Of a stretch of DNA of 64,000 nucleotides, positions 22,385 to 31,495 are shown piece after piece; position 1 is the first letter of the stretch, and each line of letters begins with the position of its first letter. The position numbers and the translations under genes were made by a program. The notes beneath the pieces are model-generated. The model was not told where the DNA came from. It saw only the letters and a list, made by a program, of their open reading frames with translations, and did no database searches. The stretch is from Palsa-965 sp044448685 (lineage in GTDB: Bacteria > Bacteroidota > Bacteroidia > Palsa-965), in contig JBIOHC010000002.1 in NCBI GenBank assembly GCA_044448685.1, forward strand, positions 62,001 through 126,000, in the 5' to 3' direction.

Positions 22385-24502
22385 CTAGTCCTGTTTATCG
22401 GCATCGGCTCCTTCATCCTTCCCATATTCTTCCTGTTTGTGTTGTATGGCCGTGTTTTTATTGGCACGTTTAGGGGCATTTGGGTCGTTGAAATCTGTAT
22501 TGATAATACGGATCACCGTACGGCGGTTTGTTTGATGGGCTTTTTCCTTTCCGTCTTTATCCTGGATCTTTGCAATCTGCGCATCGGAAATGATTGGGTG
22601 GCTCGCGCCATAGCCTCTCGGGACAATTCGTTTTGGGTTGATCTTCTTCACATTTACCAGGTACTCATAGCAGGATTTGGCTCTGGCTTTGGAAAGTGCA
22701 AGGTTATGTAATGCAGAACCCCGTGTATCGGTATGTGCAGCGAGTTCTATCACAAAGTTTGAGTATTCCGTAAGCAGGTTATAAAGGTAATCGAGAGAAT
22801 CGCGGGAGGCAAGGCGGATCGTGGCTGAATCCAGCCCATATTCCACTCTGGGAAATTTGATGATCACGGTATCACTCACCGGCACCAGACAGAAGTTGGC
22901 CGTGAACGTACGGGAATCTTCGAGTTGCAGGGTAGTTAGTTTGATACGGGAAGTATCAGCCAGGTTAAAAAAGCTCTTGGTTATTTTAGATTTCGCTCCC
23001 TCGGCAGATACACTGATGATATAGGACACGTCCTGCATAAGGGTAAAGTGGTAATGACCGTCTTTTCCTGTTTTTTGCTCCTTGTTCATCCCGTCTGAAC
23101 CTATGATTGTTACCAGGGCCCCTTCCACACTGTCCGTCCTGCCACAGGCTTTTACATACCCGCCTACATCAAATCCAAGATCAGGAAGGTTGAAGGACCA
23201 GATATCATCCTTACCCTTACCACCTTCTGTCCGGTTAGAACTGAAATACCCTTTCTCCCGTTTTCCGTCAAACACAATTCCAAAATCATCACCGGCAGAA
23301 TTAATCGGGTATTTCAGGTTCTCCGGTTTCGCCCACTCCCACTTATCTTTAGACACACGTTCAGCTCTGTAAATATCCAGTCCCCCCATACCCAGCATTC
23401 CATTGGACGAATAATACAAGGCTCCGTCCTGACGTATATAGGGGAATGCTTCCTTACCTGGAGTATTGATACCGGGGCCCAGGTTACGGGGCTTGCTCCA
23501 GGTATTGTTCTTTTTGTCATAGGTTGAAATAAACAAGTCTGTATTGGGTTCGATGAGTGAAGAATCTTTTTGCAGAGCTTCAAAGTCACTTTGAAACACC
23601 ATCACGCTTTCATCCGGACTGAGAGCAGGGTGACGGAAATCGTATTTGGTATTATCCTCCATTCCGAAGTCAATCACAACCGGCTCGGTCCACTCTCCGC
23701 TTGATTTTTTGGTGCTCATCAGTATTCCGCAGCGCATGGTTTGATTTTTAGTACGCTCACAGCGGGTGAAGAACATTTTATTTCCCTTTGGATTGATCCA
23801 GCAGGCTCCTTCACTGGCACCACTGTTGATAGGTGCCGGAAAAGGTTTTGGGGTATCCCATTTACCGTTTTTATCAACCGTGGTATAAAACAGGTCGGAG
23901 AAGAGGAGTCCTGTTTTCTTATCAAACTCACCACCTCCTGTTGCTCCATCCCTTTTGGAAGTGAAAACAATACTTCCTTTCTTCCTGTCAAGGAACATGG
24001 GGGAGAAATCATAGTCACGTGAATTGATCTGTACCATATTCTCCACTTTATAGCGGCTTGGTTTTCCCATCCATTTCAGAGCCACTTCCGATGATTTGAT
24101 TCCGAGTTCCCCGTCTGGGCTTGAAGGAACCATTTGTTTATAGCTTGTATATTCAGTGATAGCCTCTTCGTATTTTCCTTCTTTCTTAAGTGCTTCAGCC
24201 CTGTAGAGGTGAGCAACAGGATCGGGATACCGGGCAATGATGGCCTTGGAATACCACAACTCAGCATCCTTATTATATCCAGCCACGCGGTTACATTCTC
24301 CCAGCATGAATACGATACGGGCTTTGGCAGCCTTATTGGGCGTTTTGACAAGGGCTTTCTTGTAATACTCTATAGCCTCGTAGAATTTTTTGTTCTTGTA
24401 AGCCTTATCGGCATCTTTCAGAAAATTACGTTGTGCTGTTGCCGGAAACACGAACAGAATTGTAAGGCAACACAGGATAAGAAAGGGTCGGAGCTGGCGC
24501 AT
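22385..24502 (-). CDS. PorE-like TPR/PD40/OmpA protein, paralogue 1
   Basis: The 705-residue protein has a signal peptide (MRQLRPFLILCCLTILFVFP...), TPR repeats (about 25-130, KAYKNKKFYEAIEYYKKAL), a PD40/WD40-like beta-propeller (about 160-430; FTSKRDGATGGGEF, YYSSNGMLGMGGLDIYRAE, GYFSSNRTEGGKGKDDIWSF), a carboxypeptidase-D-like regulatory segment (about 450-520) and a C-terminal OmpA domain with IELAAHTDTRGSALHNLALS for peptidoglycan binding. This order is that of PorE, a T9SS component anchoring the machinery to peptidoglycan. Unlike PorE it has no lipobox Cys. Paralogue 2 at 25940-28144 shares the same layout; purM lies between them. Confidence 0.85.
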   Translation of the reverse strand: MRQLRPFLILCCLTILFVFPATAQRNFLKDADKAYKNKKFYEAIEYYKKALVKTPNKAAKARIVFMLGECNRVAGYNKDAELWYSKAIIARYPDPVAHLYRAEALKKEGKYEEAITEYTSYKQMVPSSPDGELGIKSSEVALKWMGKPSRYKVENMVQINSRDYDFSPMFLDRKKGSIVFTSKRDGATGGGEFDKKTGLLFSDLFYTTVDKNGKWDTPKPFPAPINSGASEGACWINPKGNKMFFTRCERTKNQTMRCGILMSTKKSSGEWTEPVVIDFGMEDNTKYDFRHPALSPDESVMVFQSDFEALQKDSSLIEPNTDLFISTYDKKNNTWSKPRNLGPGINTPGKEAFPYIRQDGALYYSSNGMLGMGGLDIYRAERVSKDKWEWAKPENLKYPINSAGDDFGIVFDGKREKGYFSSNRTEGGKGKDDIWSFNLPDLGFDVGGYVKACGRTDSVEGALVTIIGSDGMNKEQKTGKDGHYHFTLMQDVSYIISVSAEGAKSKITKSFFNLADTSRIKLTTLQLEDSRTFTANFCLVPVSDTVIIKFPRVEYGLDSATIRLASRDSLDYLYNLLTEYSNFVIELAAHTDTRGSALHNLALSKARAKSCYEYLVNVKKINPKRIVPRGYGASHPIISDAQIAKIQDKDGKEKAHQTNRRTVIRIINTDFNDPNAPKRANKNTAIQHKQEEYGKDEGADADKQD

Positions 24503-24602
24503 GATTCAGATTTTTTGTTTCTGAATCTATAACTGCGGAAAAGAAAAAAGATACAGGGTGGAGTAAGACAAAAAAACAAGAAAAGAAAAAAAATTGCTTC
24601 TT

Positions 24603-24665
24603 CAAGGAGATTCTTCGCCACTGCCATCACACAACTCGGCCCCAGGGTGGCTCAGAATGACAAGT
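24603..24665 (-). repeat. Intergenic repeat, copy C
   Basis: CAAGGAGATTCTTCGCCACT to CTCAGAATGACAAGT, in the same orientation as copy B. It lies between the start of paralogue 1 (24502) and the stop of purM (24677), just downstream of purM. Confidence 0.85.
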
Positions 24666-24676
24666 ACACAAAAAAA

Positions 24677-25867
24677 TCAGGATTCGTATTCAAACTTTCC
24701 AAATTCCGAATGTATACTCACCTTCTTTTTCTCCGCCGCCTCCACCCTTCCTACGATTTGTGCCTGCAGGTTAAACGAGGATGCGATGGAAATAATTTCA
24801 GAAGCTAGAGTTGCAGGAACATAGAGCTCCATACGATGTCCCATATTGAATACCTTATACATTTCCTTCCATTCCGTTCCGCTTTGCTCATGGATAATAC
24901 GGAACAATGGCGGAACAGGAAAAAAATTATCCTTGATGATGTGGAGTTGCTCAATAAAATGCAGGACCTTGGTTTGTCCACCACCGCTGCAATGCACCAT
25001 ACCATGCAGGGAGCTGCGGTCTTTGTCGAGTATAGCTTTGATAACCGGTGCATAGGTACGTGTGGGTGAAAGGACGAGCTTGCCCATATCCACCTGCAGG
25101 GATTTTCCCTGTACTTCAACAGTTACTTTATCTGTCAGCTTCGCTTTGCCGCTGTAAACAAGTTCGGCTGGAACGGCTGCATCAAAGCTTTCAGGATATT
25201 TAATCCCCAATGCTTTTCCGAATACATCATGACGGGCAGCGGTAAGTCCGTTACTTCCCATACCTCCGTTGTATTCCGTTTCATAATTTGTTTGTCCGTA
25301 AGATGCCAGTCCAACGATAACATCCCCTGCCTGTATGCGGCTGTTATCAACGACATCCGAGCGTTTCATGCGGCAAACGACAGTGGAGTCAACAATAACA
25401 GTCCTGACCAGATCTCCCACATCGGCTGTTTCCCCTCCTGTTGAATGTATTCCAATACCATGGCTTCTCATTTCAGAAAGCACTTCTTCCGTTCCTTTGA
25501 TGATGGCTCCTATGACTTCACCCGGAATAAGATTTTTATTTCTTCCTATAGTAGAAGAGATCAGAATATTATCAATGGCACCTACACAAAGCAGGTCATC
25601 TGTATTCATTACAATGGCGTCCTGTGCAATTCCTTTCCATACGCTCAGATCCCCTGTTTCTTTCCAGTACATATAAGCGAGGGAGGTTTTGGTGCCGGCC
25701 CCGTCGGCATGCATCACAATACAGTACTGATCATCCCTGCCGAGGTAATCAGGCACTATTTTACAAAATGCTTTCGGAAACAAACCTTTATCTATTCCGC
25801 TGATAGCGGCATGAACATCTTCCTTTCCGGCCGAAACCCCTCTTAACTTGTATTTACTGTCGCTCAT
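24677..25867 (-). CDS. purM: Phosphoribosylformylglycinamidine cyclo-ligase (AIR synthase)
   Basis: The 396-residue enzyme closes the imidazole ring in purine synthesis. It shows the PurM/ThiL superfamily features MHADGAGTKTSLAYMYWKET (about 52-71), GIAQDAIVMNTDDLLCVGA (about 79-97), HSTGGETADVGDLVRTVIVD and the final GHRMELYV. It is longer than E. coli PurM (345), as is usual for Bacteroidota. It is flanked by two PorE-like genes with a terminator separating it from paralogue 2, so it needs its own promoter, which I do not see clearly, or read-through. Confidence 0.95.
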   Translation of the reverse strand: MSDSKYKLRGVSAGKEDVHAAISGIDKGLFPKAFCKIVPDYLGRDDQYCIVMHADGAGTKTSLAYMYWKETGDLSVWKGIAQDAIVMNTDDLLCVGAIDNILISSTIGRNKNLIPGEVIGAIIKGTEEVLSEMRSHGIGIHSTGGETADVGDLVRTVIVDSTVVCRMKRSDVVDNSRIQAGDVIVGLASYGQTNYETEYNGGMGSNGLTAARHDVFGKALGIKYPESFDAAVPAELVYSGKAKLTDKVTVEVQGKSLQVDMGKLVLSPTRTYAPVIKAILDKDRSSLHGMVHCSGGGQTKVLHFIEQLHIIKDNFFPVPPLFRIIHEQSGTEWKEMYKVFNMGHRMELYVPATLASEIISIASSFNLQAQIVGRVEAAEKKKVSIHSEFGKFEYES

Positions 25868-25875
25868 TGTTTTAG

Positions 25876-25909
25876 AAAAAAAGAAACCCCGACAAAGTAT
25901 CGGGGTTTC
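25876..25909 (-). terminator. Intrinsic terminator of PorE-like paralogue 2
   Basis: GAAACCCCGA (25883-25892) pairs with TCGGGGTTTC (25900-25909); on the minus strand a T run (25882-25876) follows. It begins 31 bases after the paralogue 2 stop and directly precedes purM. Confidence 0.9.
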
Positions 25910-25939
25910 AAAGTTAATTCATAATCTGTTTTCCAATGC

Positions 25940-28144
25940 TTATTTAGGCTTTTTAGGAGTATCCTTTTTAGGAGCCGGTGCTGGGGCTGGTGTAGGAGCC
26001 GGAGCAGGTGTTGGCGTTGGAGCAGGTGCCGGAGCATCTACTTTAGGCTGATCAGTGCCTTCAACTCCTGTACCCTGGTCGGAACCGTAATCTTCCTGGC
26101 TTCCTGTGATTTTAGGAACAATAATAGCACGGTCTGTCTTTGGCAGTGTAGGATCAACGAAATCTGTTTTCAGTACACGTATAACCGTACGACGGTTTTT
26201 CTGGTGCATGGCTTCCTGCTCCTGTTTTGTTTTCAGAGCATTGATTTCCTTGTCGCTGAATTTCAATTGTTTTTCACCATAACCTTTTGGCACGATACGG
26301 GCCGGGTTGATTTTCTTTTCATCAACCAGATAGTCATAGCATGATTTGGCACGGGCCTGGCTCAGAGTCAGGTTGGCTGCATCACTACCACGACTGTCGG
26401 TATGGGCTGCCAGTTCGATAACCAGTGTAGGGTTGTCAGTAAGCAGGGTAACAAGATAGTTCAGAGAATCCTTTGATTCCGGTCGCAACGTAGCTTTTGC
26501 AAGGTCATACTGTACTTCCGGGAAACGGATTTCCTTTTCGAAAGGAGCCAGACAGAAATCCTTCTTGAACACCTTGCTCAGATCTTCACCTACAGTGGTA
26601 AGCTTGCCTTTTTCACCTTCGGGAAGGTTGAAATAACCTGCAGCAAATGTGCTGCTTGCCTTATCAGCAAACACCATAACTACATACGATACGTTCGGAA
26701 GGAGTTTGAATTTGTAATAACCGGCTTTGTCAGTCTTATCTTCCAGTGAAGATCCGTCAGAACCAGTTATACGAACGGAAGCACCTTGCAGGGCCACTTT
26801 ATTCTTACAGTCGGTTACAACACCATCCAGGGAGAATTCGAGGGGAGGCAGGTTAAAGGACCAGATATCATCCATTCCTTTTGTTCCTTCTCTGTTAGAA
26901 GAGAAATAACCACGGTCTTTTTTACCGTCGAAAATAATTCCGAAATCATCGGCTGCAGAGTTCATCGGGAATTTCAGGTTGGTAGGATTCTGCCATTCCC
27001 ATTTATCCTTTGACTTCTTTTCTGCTTTGAACATATCCAGACCACCCATACCGAGGAGACCATCGGAAGAGTAATACAGGGATCCGTCATCATGTATATA
27101 CGGGAATCCTTCTTTGCCGGGTGTGTTGATACCTGCACCGAGATTAACAGGTTTACCCCAAGTCTTGGATTTCTTGTCGAGGGTAGAGACAAACAGATCG
27201 GAATTTTCACGTGCACCTGTTTCAAGGTCGGAGCTGAAAACCATAACCTGGTCATCTGGACTAACGGTAGGGTGACGGAAGTTCCATTTATCTGCGCTGT
27301 CTACACCGAATGTGATTGGTTTGTCCTCAGCTTCCCAGCTTTGCCCTTTCTTGGTCGCTTTGAAAATCTGACAGGTGATAACCTGTTTTTTGTTCTTGTC
27401 GCAACGGGTAAAGTACATTACATCTCCTTTGGCATTGATCCAGCAGGAACCTTCGTTACCGGCCGAATTCAGATTTCCTGCCATCGGGCCCGGAGCACTC
27501 CATTTACCGTTTTTGTCAACCTTGGTTTCGAACAGGTCGGAAAACAAAGCACCAGTCTTGGTATCGATCGTAGAACCACCTGTAGAACCTTCGCGTTTGG
27601 AAGTAAATACGATGGAAAGGTGTTTTTTATCTTCCCAGTAAGGAGAAAAATCTGCATCTTTTCCATTGATCTGAGCCATATTTTCAATTTTATGGCGGGT
27701 AGGATTATCTTTCCATTTCTGAGCAATTTCAGATGACTTAACTCCGTTTTCTCCGGCAGGATCAGAAGGAACAGCTGCTTTGTAGGCATTGAATTCAATA
27801 ATTGCTTCATCGTAACGATCTGCTTTTTTCAAAGCCAGAGCACGGTACAGATGGGCTTTCGGGTCAGGATATTTAGCCTTGATGGCTTTATTATACCAGC
27901 TTTCGCTCTGTTTGTTGTCATAAATATTACGGTAACACTCCGCTACCTGATATGTAACACGGGCCTTCTCTTCCTTCCTCTTTACCTTAGGAAGCGCTTT
28001 CTTGTAAAGCTCCACCGCATTGTAGTATTGCTTGTTTTTGTAGGCCAGATCGGCATCCTTCACAAAATTTTTCTGTGCAGAAGCTGATCCGAACGTGAGA
28101 GCAAGCAAGCCAAACGACAATGCGAGAATTCTGAATAGTTTCAT
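25940..28144 (-). CDS. PorE-like TPR/PD40/OmpA protein, paralogue 2
   Basis: The start is ATG 28144 (MKLFRILALSFGLLALTFGS, signal peptide, cut before QKNF), not the earlier in-frame ATG at 28240; the product is 734 residues. The order is TPR (LAYKNKQYYNAVELYKKALP), PD40 propeller (FTSKREGSTGGST, YYSSDGLLGMGGLDMFKAE, GYFSSNREGTKGMDDIWSF), a regulatory segment, and OmpA (IELAAHTDSRGSDAANLTLS). A Pro-Ala-Thr-rich tail (PAPAPTPTPAPAPTPAPAP) follows. It is clearly paralogous to 22385-24502. The lack of a lipobox and the Pro/Ala tail distinguish it from a canonical PorE. It has its own terminator and is separated from glnN by a bidirectional terminator. Confidence 0.87.
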   Translation of the reverse strand: MKLFRILALSFGLLALTFGSASAQKNFVKDADLAYKNKQYYNAVELYKKALPKVKRKEEKARVTYQVAECYRNIYDNKQSESWYNKAIKAKYPDPKAHLYRALALKKADRYDEAIIEFNAYKAAVPSDPAGENGVKSSEIAQKWKDNPTRHKIENMAQINGKDADFSPYWEDKKHLSIVFTSKREGSTGGSTIDTKTGALFSDLFETKVDKNGKWSAPGPMAGNLNSAGNEGSCWINAKGDVMYFTRCDKNKKQVITCQIFKATKKGQSWEAEDKPITFGVDSADKWNFRHPTVSPDDQVMVFSSDLETGARENSDLFVSTLDKKSKTWGKPVNLGAGINTPGKEGFPYIHDDGSLYYSSDGLLGMGGLDMFKAEKKSKDKWEWQNPTNLKFPMNSAADDFGIIFDGKKDRGYFSSNREGTKGMDDIWSFNLPPLEFSLDGVVTDCKNKVALQGASVRITGSDGSSLEDKTDKAGYYKFKLLPNVSYVVMVFADKASSTFAAGYFNLPEGEKGKLTTVGEDLSKVFKKDFCLAPFEKEIRFPEVQYDLAKATLRPESKDSLNYLVTLLTDNPTLVIELAAHTDSRGSDAANLTLSQARAKSCYDYLVDEKKINPARIVPKGYGEKQLKFSDKEINALKTKQEQEAMHQKNRRTVIRVLKTDFVDPTLPKTDRAIIVPKITGSQEDYGSDQGTGVEGTDQPKVDAPAPAPTPTPAPAPTPAPAPAPKKDTPKKPK

Positions 28145-28212
28145 ATCGGAGTATTGTTTGTTATTACGATTGGTATTAATGGGTGCTAAAATAACCATTA
28201 ATTCCTGAGAAA

Positions 28213-28267
28213 AAAAAATAAAAAACCCATTAAGCCTCAAAAAACGAGGCTTAATAGGGTCTTTTTT
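28213..28267. terminator. Bidirectional terminator between glnN and PorE-like paralogue 2
   Basis: ACCCATTAAGCCTC (28225-28238) pairs with GAGGCTTAATAGGGT (28246-28260) with one irregularity; both ends carry A/T runs. On the minus strand it should stop glnN transcripts about 155 bases after the glnN stop. No gene is seen in the 170 bases after the glnN stop. Confidence 0.85.
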
Positions 28268-28414
28268 GGCAATAAAAGCCTTTTTTTATGATTTAATTCC
28301 ATGCAACCTCGTTTTCAGACAGGGATTTTCGGTCAAGCATGCAGGTTTTCCCGATTTATGAACAAGATATCACAAGGCTATTGTGCTCAGATTCTGTGTT
28401 TTGCCTGTTTTCAA

Positions 28415-30604
28415 TTACTTGGTGAACAACAGTTCCCTGTATTTCGGAAGGGGCCAGTTTTCATCATCAATGACAAGTTCAAGCTTATCGACATGGTAAC
28501 GGATTTCTTCAAAATGTCCTTTCACCTTGTCACAATACGCTACAGCCTGCTTACGGTGATCTTCGATTTTATTGGCTGCCTTACGCTCCTCAATCATGGC
28601 ATCCACCTTTTTCTTGATGGTCCCTACATGAGATGATATTTCACGGATGATATCGAGCTGGGGACCGGCCACATTATTGAATTCAGGAGTTTCGAAAATA
28701 CGCTTCAGGCCTGATACATTATCCACCAGTATTTTCTGATATTTAATTGCCGTCGGGATGATGTGATTCATTGCCAGATCAGCCATGACACGGCTTTCAA
28801 TCTGAATTCTCTTGGTATAATTTTCCAGGTATATGGCATGACGGGCTTCCTGTTCGCGGTGAGTCATTATATTCAGACGCTCGAACAGATCCAGGCTCTC
28901 CTTACTCACATAGGCATCCAGTGCAGGAGGGGTCGTATTGAAATTGCTCAGCCCCCTCTTTTTGGCTTCATTCTTCCATTCCTCACTGTATCCGTTTCCT
29001 TCGAAAAGGATCTTCTTGGACTTCTTGATATAATCAACCAGCACCTGGAACAGGGCTTCATCCTTCTCCACACCGCTTTCCATCAGTTTGTCCACATCTT
29101 TTTTAAAGAGAACAAGCTGATTGGCCATGATTGCATTCAGTACGGTCATCGCACCGGCACAGTTGGCCGATGATCCGACAGCTCGGAATTCAAATTTATT
29201 GCCGGTAAAAGCAAAAGGAGAGGTACGGTTACGGTCCGTATTGTCAAGGAGGATATCCGGAATCTTGCCGATGTCCAGCTTCAGTGCCGTTTTTTCATCT
29301 GGTGTCATCTTACCAGATTTAACACGCTTCTCCAGGTCTTCGAGTATTTCTGTAAGCTGACTACCAATGAAAATACTTACTATAGCCGGAGGAGCTTCAT
29401 TGGCACCAAGCCTATGATCATTGCTGGCGCTGGCAATAGAAGCACGCAATAAGTCAGCATTGTCATGAACCGCTTTAATGGTATTAATAAAGAAGGTAAG
29501 AAACTGCAGGTTTGTCTTTGGTGTCTTACCGGGCGAAAGCAGGTTCTTGCCGGTATTGGTACTCATGCTCCAGTTATTATGCTTACCGCTGCCGTTAACA
29601 CCGGCATAAGGTTTTTCATGCAACAACACCCTGAAATTATGGGTGCGTGCCACCTTTTCCATCACATCCATCAACAGCTGGTTATGATCAACAGCCAGGT
29701 TACATTCCTCAAATACAGGAGCACACTCAAACTGATTAGGAGCCACTTCATTGTGGCGGGTTTTTACCGGAATGCCGAGCAGCCAGCTTTCCTGCTCAAA
29801 ATCGCGCATGAAAGCGGTGGCACGTTCAGGAATAGATCCGAAATAATGGTCTTCCAGCTGCTGTCCTTTTGCTGGAGCATGACCGAAAAGCGCTCTGCCA
29901 CACATTTCCAGATCGGGACGTGCATTGTACAAGGCTGTATCGACCAGGAAATATTCCTGTTCCCAGCCAAGGGTAGCAGTTACCTTGGTTGTGTTCTTGT
30001 CAAAATACTGGCATACATCGGTCGCTGATTTATCCAATGCACTCAGTGCTTTAAGCAAGGGTGTTTTGAAATCCAGGCTTTCACCGGTATAGGAGACAAA
30101 AATCGTTGGGATACAAAGTGTGGAACCGATCAGGAATGCAGGAGATGTTGGATCCCAGGCTGTATACCCCCTGGCTTCAAATGTATTCCGTATACCTCCG
30201 CTTGGAAAAGAAGAAGCATCAGGTTCCTGCTGAACAAGCAATGCGCCTCCGAATGTTTCCATTGCACGCCCGTTATCATAGGGCGTAAAAAATGCATCAT
30301 GCTTTTCGGCTGTGGTACCGGTTAAAGGCTGGAACCAGTGGGTATAATGTGTGGCGCCTAAACTGATGGCCCAGGACTTCATGCCATTAGCTACCTGTTC
30401 CGCCATTTTACGGTCTATTTTGGTACCGCTTTCAATAGCATTCATCACACTTCCGAAACCCTCTTCACTGAGGTACTTACGCATGGCATCCCGCCCGAAT
30501 ACATGACGGCCGAAAAAATCGGATACCTTATCCGATGGGAGTTCTACTTTAACAGGAGTGCGGCTCATGACCTCCTCCAATGCTCTGAATCTGTGAATGG
30601 CCAT
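28415..30604 (-). CDS. glnN: Glutamine synthetase type III
   Basis: The 729-residue protein is the large type III enzyme (GSIII), first described in Bacteroides, which makes glutamine from glutamate, ammonia and ATP as a hexamer of dimers. Recognisable GSIII segments are RHNEVAPNQFECAPVFEECN (about 280-299), NHRAVDHNQLLMDVMEKVAR-like HNQLLMDVMEK, and GSGKHNNWSMSTNTGKNLL. It has a signature-rich N-terminal extension (EEVMSRTPVKVELPSDKVSD) and the GSIII-specific long C-terminal region. A perfect TAnnTTTG lies 80 bases upstream, after which an AT-rich leader contains repeats of ATTCATAAATC. It stands alone in a monocistronic unit. Confidence 0.96.
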   Translation of the reverse strand: MAIHRFRALEEVMSRTPVKVELPSDKVSDFFGRHVFGRDAMRKYLSEEGFGSVMNAIESGTKIDRKMAEQVANGMKSWAISLGATHYTHWFQPLTGTTAEKHDAFFTPYDNGRAMETFGGALLVQQEPDASSFPSGGIRNTFEARGYTAWDPTSPAFLIGSTLCIPTIFVSYTGESLDFKTPLLKALSALDKSATDVCQYFDKNTTKVTATLGWEQEYFLVDTALYNARPDLEMCGRALFGHAPAKGQQLEDHYFGSIPERATAFMRDFEQESWLLGIPVKTRHNEVAPNQFECAPVFEECNLAVDHNQLLMDVMEKVARTHNFRVLLHEKPYAGVNGSGKHNNWSMSTNTGKNLLSPGKTPKTNLQFLTFFINTIKAVHDNADLLRASIASASNDHRLGANEAPPAIVSIFIGSQLTEILEDLEKRVKSGKMTPDEKTALKLDIGKIPDILLDNTDRNRTSPFAFTGNKFEFRAVGSSANCAGAMTVLNAIMANQLVLFKKDVDKLMESGVEKDEALFQVLVDYIKKSKKILFEGNGYSEEWKNEAKKRGLSNFNTTPPALDAYVSKESLDLFERLNIMTHREQEARHAIYLENYTKRIQIESRVMADLAMNHIIPTAIKYQKILVDNVSGLKRIFETPEFNNVAGPQLDIIREISSHVGTIKKKVDAMIEERKAANKIEDHRKQAVAYCDKVKGHFEEIRYHVDKLELVIDDENWPLPKYRELLFTK

Positions 30605-30683
30605 TTTTGAATGATTTAAGATTTATGAATGATGATTTATGATTTTTTTTCACCTCGGTGACAGAAATTTCAATTTACGCAGA

Positions 30684-30691
30684 CAAATGTA
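30684..30691 (-). promoter_or_regulatory. -10 box of glnN
   Basis: TACATTTG on the minus strand matches TAnnTTTG exactly, 80 bases before the glnN ATG. At the -35 position only AAAG is seen. The long A/T-rich leader between the two has imperfect direct repeats and could carry nitrogen control, which cannot be tested here. Confidence 0.5.
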
Positions 30692-30892
30692 TGGCAATTT
30701 CGACCGCATCCTTTAAAAAAGCATATTTTTTTATTTACACCCCCTGTTTTTATGCCATGGTGTTAAAATAAAGTCAATTTTGCATGACTACACCCCTGAT
30801 TTTTAGGCATTGTTAATAAAAAAATGCAGAGAGCGGAGAAACAGAGCGAAACAATTAATCTGTTAGTTGGTATATGGAATGGACACGGGAAC

Positions 30893-31025
30893 TTGTCATT
30901 CTGAGCGACCTTGGGGTGGAAGGCGGGAAGCAGTCGCGAAGAATCTCCTTGGTTTATGCATTCTCGAATAGATTCTTCGGCGCCGCCCACGCTTCTATCA
31001 GCCCCAACGGGCCTCAGAATGACAA
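30893..31025. repeat. Inverted pair of the intergenic repeat, copies D and E
   Basis: The 449-base gap between glnN and tatA (30605-31053) holds the glnN promoter region and this pair. Copy D (30893-30952) runs GTCATTCTGAGCGACC to GAAGAATCTCCTTGG. Copy E (30971-31025) runs GATTCTTCGGCGCC to CTCAGAATGACAATT. They face each other, so a transcript crossing both could form a long hairpin. No gene is seen in the gap. Confidence 0.88.
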
Positions 31026-31053
31026 TTACGTATACATTATGGTTAAAGGGAAA

Positions 31054-31419
31054 CTATTTCCCTTTCTCCTCTTCTTTATGAACAGGAGTTACCGGAGTGG
31101 CAGGTGTAAGAGGAGCCACAGAAGGATGTTCCGCCTCATCACGGATAAGCACAGGTGCAGGTTGGTTATGCTCCAGATCAAGATCTTTTATAGCCTTCTC
31201 TACATTAGTATTCCGTTCAATTTCATTCACACTTTTCTGGATCTCTCCCTGAATATTGTCTGCAGCGGCTTTGAACTCCCGCATACCCTTGCCCAATACC
31301 CGGGCGACTTCGGGGATCTTCTTACCCCCGAAAAAGATAATGATGACGAATACAATAAGGAGGACTTCCCCTGTACCGAGGCTTTCAAGAAAAAGTAAAG
31401 GAGAATGGATGAAATACAT
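31054..31419 (-). CDS. tatA: Twin-arginine translocase subunit TatA/TatE family
   Basis: The 121-residue protein has a short N-terminal membrane helix (about 13-32, LGTGEVLLIVFVIIIFFGGK) followed by the conserved FGGKKIPEVARVLGKGMREFK, the amphipathic helix of TatA proteins, and a Pro-rich charged tail (ending HKEEEKGK). TatA polymerises to form the pore for folded Tat substrates. No tatC is adjacent, so tat genes are not clustered here. A perfect -10 octamer TACCTTTG ends 4 bases before the ATG. It is immediately downstream of the secDF terminator. Confidence 0.9.
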   Translation of the reverse strand: MYFIHSPLLFLESLGTGEVLLIVFVIIIFFGGKKIPEVARVLGKGMREFKAAADNIQGEIQKSVNEIERNTNVEKAIKDLDLEHNQPAPVLIRDEAEHPSVAPLTPATPVTPVHKEEEKGK

Positions 31420-31423
31420 AATG

Positions 31424-31431
31424 CAAAGGTA
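31424..31431 (-). promoter_or_regulatory. -10 box of tatA, near-leaderless
   Basis: TACCTTTG on the minus strand ends 4 bases before the tatA ATG, the same octamer and almost the same spacing as prfA. Transcripts would start at or beside the start codon. Confidence 0.55.
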
Positions 31432-31434
31432 GGT

Positions 31435-31476
31435 AACAAAAAAAGATCCTGTTTGAAATAAACAGGATCTTTTTTA
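31435..31476. terminator. Intrinsic terminator of secDF
   Basis: AGATCCTGTTT (31444-31454) pairs with AAACAGGATCT (31460-31470) and is flanked by A and T runs. It begins 26 bases after the secDF stop and is bidirectional in appearance. Confidence 0.88.
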
Positions 31477-31495
31477 TGATTTATGCCTTGGGTTC

